Source: Corylus avellana (Eukaryota > Streptophyta > Magnoliopsida > Fagales > Betulaceae). Taken from it: a stretch of 64,000 nt of DNA. Below the pieces are notes generated by a model, which searched no databases, had not been told where the DNA came from, and was given only the letters and a program-made list of their open reading frames with translations. Shown here in pieces: positions 55,253-64,000 of this stretch. The stretch covers positions 7,555,540 through 7,619,539 of the forward strand of contig NC_081545.1 of the NCBI RefSeq assembly GCF_901000735.1, written 5' to 3'. The position numbers were made by a program, and so were the translations under genes. Positions within the stretch are counted from its first letter, which is position 1; each line of letters starts with the position of its first letter.

Positions 55253-57350
55253 TCATGGAATGGAATTGCGCCCAAAATGTCAAAGGCGTAACATCACTTT
55301 CAAGGTCAAGGGGTTTGGCATAATGTGGATAAAAGATCGAAAAGAATTCATTGTAAAAGAAAAAAATTGGATAAAAGAAAAGAAGTAATTCTCTATAAAT
55401 AAAAGTTGCTATATATTACATTTTAATTCCGTAAAAGTTGTTATATATTGCATGTCGATGTGACTATTTTAATTAATTTTTTATTTGTTAACAATAAGTA
55501 ATTTAAAAGTTAAAAGGAACTGTCACGTTATTATTGTGAAATAAAAATATAATTATTGTTAATTTTTTATTTTATTTTATTTTTTTTACCTTTAACGTAT
55601 TTAGGTCATAAATGGGTTAATGCTGTTTATTTTTATAAATGGGTCAATTGACCCGTTTATGACCCGATTCATAACTTTCAATTTTTTTTTTTTAAAAAAT
55701 TTTTATTATTATTTTAAAAGTTAAATCTGCCGCACGCAAAGGACCAAGGAATTATCAATACGGTTACATTCAAGCTTACGTATTGACCAGCAATTTAAAC
55801 GGGCTAATTGCCAGCTTATCCTAAATGGGTCGTGTGTCATTATAGATTTTAAATAGGTCAACCCGCCGACCTGTTTTGCTACCTGTAGCATAAACACATA
55901 AAAAAAATTCAAAAATTTCACATATTTCAATATTTCATTGTTAAGAGTTGTTCTTTTACATATAATGAACACTCTTTAAATAAAACTTATGACTTAAAAG
56001 ACAATTGAATCCCTTTAAGAAGGAAACAATGAACTAATATAGAACCTAATATCTAAAGAAAGCAATTCGAATTAAAACTAATAATTTCCTAGTCTATCAT
56101 GGGAATAAATAAAATGGCAATTTGACAGAAAATTAGGATATAAATATCAGCTGGGTCTTGAAATTGAAGGAAAAATCTTTTTTATTTTTTTTTAATTTTT
56201 TTATATATATATTTAGAATATAAATATATGTATGTCAAAAAAGACAAGAATAGAGTGTTGGAAATTCTAGATGCCCACCTTGTAGGACCTCTTCTTTTTA
56301 AATGGAAGAAAATTATAGTTATTTGGGTCTCATTCATGGGTCAACATTTTCTATTAGGATTATTGAGAAAAAAACATGGAAAGAATATTAAATATCAATA
56401 TTTAGAAAAACAACATAACTAGTTCTTGATATTGCTTTCTCAAGGTCGTCACAAATTGAAATCTAAGCAATATTTATGCTATGATCACTTTATTTGTAAT
56501 GATTTAGAAAAAACGCTATTCACATATGCACTAAATAGCTATCGATCACTCCAAAAATATTAGTTAAGTTACAATTGAAATTCTTTAAATTTATTTATAA
56601 AGCTCGGTTTCATTTAATAATAAATTATTGTGTGATTTAACACTTATGATTAATCTCTTTATAATCCACCACCCCATGTAAGTAATTTATCTTCTTAATG
56701 TAGGGCGAATAACTTTCTGTGCTGTTACATTAATATGATATTGTTCAGTTTCAGTGAAAAATTTAGAAACTTATTCCTATTTCTTGCACTTCCATGCTAT
56801 CTTATCTTACATGATATGATATATATATGAACCAATCACTATAGGCAAGAAGCTTAGGAGATCCAGTAGGAATTGAAAGAGTAATCTATATATGTACTGT
56901 CAGAGAACCAAGAAGATATTGAATGATTTGACAAATAGCAGCCAGGCGAAGATGCAAAGGAGAAAACAAAGAATTTTTTTTTTTAAAAAAAACTCCAATA
57001 ATTTTGCGAAACAAAACTCTCCCCTATTACGTGAATATGTAACAAGAATAGATTTTAGGTTATGAGTGAACTTAGACATTTTACATTCTAAGGCAACCTA
57101 AAACCTTTTTCAAACGTCATGTTCGAGATTAATTTTCTGATTTTTCTTTATTCATTGATCACCCTTTAATAAGAACAATATAACGACTTAAACTTAGAGT
57201 AAAACTCCAACACAACTTGAAAGTAAACTCCTACTTTAAACTACTACTAAAATAACTGCAGATAGCCAGATAGTACTGCTACACCACACAAACTATAAAC
57301 ATAAATAACTATATAGTTGTACTAAATGGATAACAATAGAAGATAACTCT
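55253..57350. other. Gene-free AT-rich stretch
   Basis: I found no gene. A palindrome AATGGGTCAATTGACCCGTT lies near 55639, and related GGGTCAA/TTGACC motifs continue to about 55870, which may mark an old transposon. The open frame 56228-56422 has no recognisable family. Confidence 0.35.
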
Positions 57351-57668
57351 CATTATTTAATTAAACTATTGCAAAGATAATCTCCAGAACTTGACGGAAT
57401 ACGTGCTTGTCTTCCTGCAATAGAATTCTACTTTCATAACACCCGGCCGCCTTTTATAAGTCCAAGATGCAGACACATGCTTTTAATAACAAAATAGCAT
57501 CATTATTTAATTAAACTATTGCAAAGATAATCTCCAGAACTTGACGGAATTCGTGCTTGTGAGTCATGCCAACGTTCTCTTCCTGCAATAGAATTCTACT
57601 TTCATAACACCCCCACCATGAGCCTTTTATAAGTCCAAGATGCAGACACATGCTTGTAATAACAAAAT
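57351..57668. repeat. Tandem duplication of a 150-bp segment
   Basis: CATTATTTAATTAAAC starts at 57351 and 57501. The units match closely except for about 20 extra bases in the second (GAGTCATGCCAACG) and small changes. Each includes a CTTTTATAAG box, so it could be a duplicated promoter remnant, but no downstream gene is seen. A (TA)n tract follows at about 57684-57703. Confidence 0.75.
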
Positions 57669-57703
57669 AGCACAAATTTCTTTATATATATATATATATA
57701 TAT

Positions 57704-58191
57704 ACCGTGTAACACGGGCCACTGTATCTTTAACACAGCAACAACAATTCAATCTTTTGGCACGCGGTTTCTACTCAAAACCAACCATGCACCTACGATT
57801 ACCAAGTCAAAACTCAAAAGTCAACCGTCTAATGGCTACCGAGTAAATTAGCAAACCGGCAGAAAATCGTTCAACCACGTTTAACGTGGATATCGTTGAC
57901 CGTAATCAAATAAATGGCCAGAATTTGTTTGCGTTCACTCTGCTCAGTTTTCATCAAAATTATGGAAAATGATTTTCACAAAGAACATACCAAATTAATT
58001 CTTAGCAATCAAATTTTCATGACATCTTGACATGTAAACATTAGAAAATAGTTTTTCTCACTTCATCCTCTTAAGTTACATCACGCTACGTTTTCTTATT
58101 AACCTATAGCGGAAAATTCACTTTACCTTTGAAATTTTAGTAATTTTTCAATTCGAACCCCAATGTTTAAAAATGGGCAATATACACATCC
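57704..58191. other. Gene-free stretch before copia element 2
   Basis: I recognise nothing in it. Its right edge is the 5' LTR of the copia element at 58192. Confidence 0.4.
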
Positions 58192-58481
58192 TGTTAGAAT
58201 ATAATCAGAATATACTCTGATTATATTCTGATAATCACCATAATTGCTGATAATCACCATAATTGCTGACAATCAGCATAATTGCTGATTTGATATATTT
58301 TCCCTGTATATACATTGATATTATTCTGTAATATTGTACATTAATTCCTTGATTGTAATTCCTATTTTATCTGGCCTTATTCAACTATAAATAGGCCTCA
58401 TTGTATACAGTTCTAAACACACAGAAATACAATATTCAGTTTATCCCTATATTCTCTAGTATTCTATATTTTATTTTAACA
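58192..58481 (+). repeat. 5' LTR of copia element 2
   Basis: 290 bp, TGTTAG to TAACA. It has internal repeats of TGATAATCACCATAAT-like text near 58228-58285 and a TATAAATAGG box at about 58386 that probably starts the element's transcript. Confidence 0.9.
58386..58395 (+). promoter_or_regulatory. TATA box in the 5' LTR of copia element 2
   Basis: TATAAATAGG lies about 95 bp before the LTR end, a normal place for a copia LTR promoter. Confidence 0.5.
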
Positions 58482-58494
58482 TGGTATCAGAGCC
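58482..58494 (+). other. Primer-binding site of copia element 2
   Basis: TGGTATCAGAGCC directly follows the LTR and is complementary to the 3' end of initiator Met-tRNA. Confidence 0.92.
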
Positions 58495-58637
58495 AAGTTT
58501 TGGCCTTGTCTAGAGAAGTAGGAAGTCAGTCCGTTCAAAGGCTTTTTCGATCTTGTTTTGGTATAATTATTGTACCAACAGGCTCAAAAAGGTCCGATCT
58601 GTCCTGTGGAGTTATCAGATCAACGTTCTGAAATTCA

Positions 58638-59010
58638 ACGCGCTCTCACGCGCCGCCTGAAGTCTCTGTGTCACTGTTCACGCGCCTCACGCGTCGCCTC
58701 CGGCCACCACGCGCCGCCCCAGTCAGCCGTTTTCAGAGAATTCCGCCAGAATCCAGATTGGAAGCTGCCGATCTACTGACCTGCAAAAAGAACGCGCCAC
58801 CAGGACCATCCACGCGCCGCCTGAAGTCTCTGGAATTTTGAACCACCACCACCAAGTACTGTTTCCGGCCACCACGCGCCGCCCTGTCAGCCGTTTTTCA
58901 AAAACGAATCATAGATTCGTGATCGGAGGCTGCCGATCTGTCGAACCGGAGCTGCCACGCGCCACCCGGAGCCGCCACGCGCCACCACGCGCCGCCACGC
59001 GCCGCCACCT
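58638..59010 (+). repeat. GC-rich repeated leader (CACGCGCC motifs) of copia element 2
   Basis: The phrase CACGCGCCGCCTGAAGTCTC occurs at about 58647 and 58812, and CCACCACGCGCCGCCC-like text at about 58706 and 58869. This indicates an internal duplication of about 165 bp. Short CACGCGCC units cluster near 58955-59005. It lies in the untranslated leader before gag and is far richer in G+C than the rest of the element. Confidence 0.7.
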
Positions 59011-59302
59011 TGTAAGTTGTCTTGTTGAGCTTATTTCTTTTACACTACACTTGCCATACTAGATTATTTCTACCTTTTGAGCTCACACACCTACAGTACA
59101 CCTAGCCACACTAGATTTCAGCCCTCTTGAACCAAGCCTATACTCCTTACTATAGACTCAGCCACACCAGATCCTAACCCTTAAAAACAAGCTTATATCC
59201 CCTATCATACACTCGACCACACCAGATTAATTCTCGCACCAGGCTCACAGAACCTACCCTACACCCAACCACACCGGATTATATCCCAAAAAAAAAAAAA
59301 AA

Positions 59303-62300
59303 ATGGCCATACCTCCTACCACTCTCCCAAACACCAAAGATATTACCCAACCTATCCCTATTATTCTCGATGGCTCCAATTACCCGGCTTGGTCTCAAAA
59401 TATGAGTAGGTGGCTCAAAGGACATTGTCTTTGGGAGTATGTTTCTGGTGAAGAACCTAAGCCTCTTGCTGGAAAAGAGGAACCTGCTGCAGCTTTCTCA
59501 ACCCGCCTTCGTACATGGAAAAGTATCCATTACAAGATCATTTCTTGGTTCTCCAACACTTGTGTTGTCTCCATCAGCATGACATTTGGCAATCTTGACA
59601 ATGCCAAAGATGTCTGGGATATGTTAGCTCAGCGCTACAGCACTACTGATCTTGCTCAGCGGTTTCAAATTGTGACCAAGCTTCATCACATGCGCCAGGA
59701 ACCAGGTTAGAGTATTACTGACTTTTATTCACAAATGACCTGTCTTTGGAATCAATTATCATTATGTGAGCCAAAGTGGAGGGATAAGGTTGATGCCTCT
59801 GAGTACATCGCTTTTCGCGATAGCATGCGCCTAGCCGAGTTTCTTGCGGCAATTCGAGATGAGTTTGAGCATACTCGAGCTTCTCTTCTTCACCGCTCAC
59901 CACTGCCATCTTTGGAAAGTGCTCTTAGTGAACTTGTTTCAGAAGAGACTCGATTCTCTACTATGAAGTTACACACTTCTGAGATGGTCATGGCCACTGC
60001 ATCCCGCAATGCGCGTGCTCCTAATTCTATTCCTGCCGGGTCTTCCTCATCCAATCGGAACATCCAGTGCCACTATTGTCAGAAGTTTGGCCATAGATAT
60101 AGTGAATGCAGGAAAAGACTTTCTCGTGGGAATTATCGAGCTCCTAGTCATAAGGCTGCTGCGGTCACTCATACTGATACATCAGATATGTCTTACACCG
60201 ATATTGCACCCCAACCCAGTACTCTTTCTCCTGCAGAAATCGAAGCTCTCATTCATCAGGTTTTGTCTAAGTCCAATCTTAATACCGCCATGTCCACCAC
60301 ACCAGGTAATTCCTCTTGGTATATTGATTCTGCTTGTTGTAATCACATGACACCGAATTCTTCCATATTTTCTGCAAAATCTGTGTTACCTAGGCCTACC
60401 ACCATTTACACTGCTAATGGTTCCCATCTTGCTGTCAGTCACATCGGGTTTGTTTCAACTCATCAACTATCTATGTCTGATACATACTTAGTGCCTAATC
60501 TTTCGTTAAATCTTTTATCTGTTGGCCAACTTTGTGAACTTGGCTTAGAACTACATTTTTCTAACCGAGGTTGTGATGTGCAGGATCCACAGACGGGACA
60601 GCTAATTGGGACCGCCCGTAAGATTGGACGTCTGTTTGAGCTTTCATCACTCCATCTTCCTCCTGCTGTGTCAGCTGCCACTCCATCTCGGTCTCCCTCT
60701 ACCACCCTCAGTTTATGGCACTCTCGTTTAAGGCATGCATCTATTTCTTGTATTCGTTCTTTAGCTACAAGTGGTCAATTAGGGTCTGTTGAGTCTGAGT
60801 CATTTGATTGTGTTGCATGTCAACTTGGAAAACAAAGTGCTTTACCTTTTAATAATAGTGCATCTGTTTCTTCTGCTCCTTTTGACTTGGTGCATTCTGA
60901 TGTATGGGGCCCTGCGCCTATTCCCACCATGGGTGGATCCTGCTATTTTGTCATTTTTGTGGACGATTTTTCTCGATACACATGGCTCTATCTTTTACAA
61001 AATCGATCTGAACTTCCGAAAATTTACTCTGAATTTCAACGGATGATTCAAACCCAATTTTCTCGCAACATAAAAATTTTTCGTTCTGATAATGCTATGG
61101 AATATCGTGAATCTACCTTCCTTACTACCCTCACACAAAATGGCACTCTTCCCCATCGCTCATGCCCAAATACTTCTCAACAAAATGGTCGTGCTGAACG
61201 TAAACACAGGCACATCTTAGACACTGTTAGGGCTTTGCTCCTATCTGCTTCTATCCCTGAACACTTTTGGGGAGAAGCCGCTCTTACCGCTGTTTATACC
61301 ATTAATAGGGTCCCGTCTCCCACTACCTTAAATAGGTCCCCCTATGAACTTTTGTATCGATCTCCTCCTAATTACCAATCTCTCCGCCTCTTTGGTTGTG
61401 TCTGTTTCGTGCTACTTCCATCCCATGAACGAACAAAATTAGAACCTCGTTCTCGTCTATGTTGTTTTCTTGGGTATGGCATTGAACACAAAGGCTATCG
61501 TTGTTATGATCCTATTTCCAAACGGCTCCGCATCTCGTGGCACGTCACTTTTTGGGAACATAGGCTATTTAGTGATATGGAGTCTTTTCCTACTCATCCC
61601 TCTAGTTCTTCTCCTATCTTCACTAATGTCTCACTTGATTTGCTCCCCGACATTACTGATCTTGATGCAGGGATGACAAGCTCTTCAGACGACATTCCGA
61701 CGGTCGACCCCAATGACACTGCCCTGCCTGTTGATCCATCTACTCTTGAGCCCGCTCCCTCTATCCCTCGTCGTTCTACTCGGGTAACATCTCTTCCTTC
61801 CCATCTTCATGATTATCACTGTTATTCTGCTCTTGCTACTCTCCATGAACCTCACTCCTTCCGTGAGGCTCATGCTAACCCTCTTTGGCAGAATGCTATG
61901 TCTAAAGAACTTAATGCCCTTTCCAAAACCCATACTTGGGACTTAGTTGATTTACCTTTAGGCAAAACTGCGGTAGGGTGCAAGTGGGTTTACAAGATTA
62001 AGACAAAATCTGATGGGTCTATTGAGCGATACAAGGCACGTCTTGTGGCAAAGGGGTTCAATCAGGAGTATGGTATTGATTATGAGGAGACTTTTGCACC
62101 CGTGGCTCGCCTTACTTCTGTTTGATCACTCCTTGCTGTGGCTTCTGTGCGCCGTTGGGATCTTTTTCAAATGGATGTGAAAAACGCATTTCTCAATGGT
62201 GATCTTAGTGAAGAAGTTTATATGCAGCCTCCTCCTGGGTACGATCATCCGCCACACAAGGTTTGCCGACTTCGCCGGGCATTGTACGGTTTGAAACAGG

Positions 62301-63376
62301 CTCTACGGGCTTGGTTTGCCAAATTCAGCTCCACTATTGCGCAGATTGGGTTTGTTTCTAGCCCCTATGACTCTGCTCTTTTTATCCGGCGATCTGATGC
62401 TGGTCTCATTCTTCTCTTACTATATGTTGATGATATGATTATTACTGGAGATGATACTGTTGGTATTCGTAATCTTCAACAGTTTTTGAGCCAACAATTT
62501 GAGATGAAGGATTTGGGTTTTCTCAACTACTTTCTTGGATTGGAAGTGTCTTCTGATCCAAAAGGTTACTATCTCTCTCAAGCCAAGTATGCTTCAGATC
62601 TCCTCTCACGAGATGGCCTTACTGATTGCAAAATTGTTGATAGCCCTCTAGAGACAAATGTCAAACTCCGTGCCACTGATGGTGAGCTACTTTCTGATGC
62701 CACTCTCTATCGACAGTTAGTTGGCAGTCTCATCTATCTTACTGTGACACGACCGGATCTTGCCTATGCAATCCACCTTGTTAGTCAGTTTATGACAGTA
62801 CCACGCTCGGTTCATTATGCGGCTGTTCTTCGCATCCTTCGCTATGTGAAGGGCACCTTGTTTCATGGTTTGCATTTCTCTTCTCACTCATCATTAGACT
62901 TACATGTATATTTAGATGCTGATTGGGCAGGTGATCCCACTGATCGTCGTTCCACCACGGGTTATTGTTTCTTACTTGGTGATTCTCTCATCTCTTGGCG
63001 TAGTAAGAAACAATCAGTTGTTGCACGCTCTAGCACCGAAGCTGAGTATCGTGCTCTTGCCGACACCACTTCCGAGCTTCTCTGGCTTCGTTGGCTTTTA
63101 CATGACATAGGTGTTTCTCAGACCTCTAGTTCTCCTATCTTTTGTGACAATCGAAGTGCGATTCAAATTGCGCATAATGATGTATTTCATGAACGTACTA
63201 AACACATTGAGATCGACTGTCATTTTGTGCGCCATCATCTTTTGCAGGGGACCCTCCGTCTCTGTCCCATTGCTTCCGCTGATCAGTTGGCCGATGTGTT
63301 CACCAAAGCACATCCACCTGGACGGTTCCGTGATCTTGTTTCCAAACTCAAGTTGGCTTCTACATTACCACCTTGA
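59303..63376 (+). pseudogene. Copia gag-pol of element 2, two nonsense codons
   Basis: One frame of 1,357 codons runs from the ATG at 59303 to 63376. It is broken by TAG at 59708-59710 (within gag) and TGA at 62123-62125 (within reverse transcriptase); both could come from C-to-T change. Visible parts are: gag with an N-terminal SNYPAWS stretch, a zinc knuckle (CHYCQKFGHRYSEC, from residue 256), protease (WYIDSACCNHMT), a GAG-pre-integrase region, an integrase core (HSDVWGP, SDNAMEY, NGRAERKH), reverse transcriptase (VDLFQMDVKNAFLNG-type block and YVDD at 1041-1044) and RNase H (DADWAGD, STEAEYRAL, HIEIDCHFVR). There are no frameshifts, so decay is recent. Confidence 0.93.
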
Positions 63377-63389
63377 GTTTGAGGGGGGA

Positions 63390-63445
63390 TGTTAGAATAT
63401 AATCAGAATATATTCTGATAATCACCATAATTGCTGACAATCACC
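63390..63445 (+). repeat. Truncated 3' LTR of copia element 2
   Basis: The first 56 bp match the start of the 5' LTR apart from an 11-bp deletion and small changes. The sequence then switches at CACCATA to repeat R. Confidence 0.85.
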
Positions 63446-64000
63446 ATATAAACAATTAGTGGAGCTCTCACTCTTACAAATAATATACGGTTTGAATAAT
63501 TTTTTGACTGATTAATTTTATTCCATAGGAATACAGTATTTTAGACTTGATTGTAATATTCTACTTTGTAGGTTATCAGATTTAAATACATTCAAATATT
63601 TGAATTCAGCCAAGACCGAAAACTCACTGGAGTTAATGGAGGCTGGCAACAGTGATTGGAGGCCGTTGGCGACGGTGATCGAAGATGGATCTTTAATAAC
63701 AAAGGGCTAAAAGAGAGCTAACTATGAACTAAAATAAAAACCAACTGTTAGCTAAAATGAGGCCAACTATGAGCCATAAATGAGGCCAACAAAGGGCCTT
63801 AAATGAACCTAGGTCCAAAAGTTGGGGCCTAGTGGAGTAACTGGACAAGACACGGTTTGCCAAAGAGGTGGGAGACAAGGCGGGTGGAGATTGTGTCAAG
63901 AAAGGATGCCAGAGAAGACGCCATAGATTGTTTGAAGTTTACTCTCTTTGATTTTTCTTTGTGCGCTGCTAATCTCGAAAATATCTCTTAATGGAATGAG
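63446..64000. repeat. Direct repeat R, second copy
   Basis: It is nearly identical to 50821-51375 and runs off the end of the window. It starts at the same base as the first copy, here directly after the broken copia LTR. Confidence 0.85.

Larger units (their letters stand above)
58192..63445 (+). mobile_element. Ty1/copia element 2 (short LTR), 3' end truncated
   Basis: The 5' LTR (58192-58481, 290 bp) begins TGTTAGAATATAATC and ends TTTTAACA. It is followed at once by a perfect initiator-Met primer site (TGGTATCAGAGCC, 58482-58494), an 808-nt leader, a gag-pol frame and a purine tract (GAGTTTGAGGGGGGA). The 3' LTR starts at 63390 but stops after 56 bp at repeat R. The short LTR and single frame suggest the Ale/Retrofit group; that placement is inference. 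It is defective: two nonsense codons and a lost 3' LTR. Confidence 0.9.

Noticed and set aside
1..64000. CRISPR arrays, operons, rRNA or tRNA genes, prophage-like systems
   Set aside because: None was seen. Regular repeats here are transposon-derived or microsatellites in plant nuclear DNA.

Overview
This is nuclear DNA from a flowering plant, most likely a woody eudicot; I cannot name the species. The evidence is four tandem S-domain receptor-like kinase (RLK) genes of the intronless At2g19130 type, Ty1/copia elements with plant-type initiator-Met primer sites, and many hAT and Mutator-like (MULE) elements in AT-rich DNA. Nothing bacterial, organellar or viral is present. Five N-runs interrupt the scaffold (24146-24698, 27663-27762, 36100-36199, 53201-53300, 55153-55252); four are exactly 100 N.

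Layout. 1-11.5 kb: two intact RLK genes (153-2630 and 6193-8670) sit in a tandem duplication of about 5.3 kb (103-5440 and 6143-11475). A GC-rich repeat (5570-6142) separates the units and replaces the promoter of the second gene. 11.5-23.8 kb: gene-free, AT-rich, possibly Helitron-derived DNA. It carries a 951-bp foldback MULE, a 390-bp MITE, and a hAT element (16577-21250) that contains a MULE (16741-19698), which in turn contains a piece of a Ty3/gypsy element. 23.9-28.7 kb: a 4-kb MULE (23958-27972) inside an older hAT-like repeat; its non-coding interior holds an array of nine hairpins.

28.7-42 kb: RLK copy 3 (29794-41568) is split by a tandem copia array of LTR-internal-LTR-internal-LTR form (30939-40290, 5-bp target duplication). 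42-50.8 kb: repeats, then RLK copy 4 (45385-49807), broken by four internal stops, a frameshift and a 2.0-kb coding-free LTR element. 50.8-58.2 kb: decayed repeats, a gypsy gag scrap and the 3' half of a MULE transposase. 58.2-63.4 kb: a short-LTR copia element with two nonsense codons and a 3' LTR cut off after 56 bp. It is cut by a 555-bp sequence that also begins abruptly at 50821.

Only RLK copies 1 and 2 look able to make protein. They should be plasma-membrane receptors with a bulb-lectin/S-locus/PAN ectodomain and a cytosolic non-RD Ser/Thr kinase. Their kinase halves and flanks differ by about 1-2 percent, but their ectodomains differ by about 8 percent, and the ectodomain types cross the copy 1/2 versus 3/4 grouping. 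This looks like a cluster that shuffles or diversifies ligand-binding ectodomains while keeping the kinase uniform. Percentages and alignments here were made by eye.
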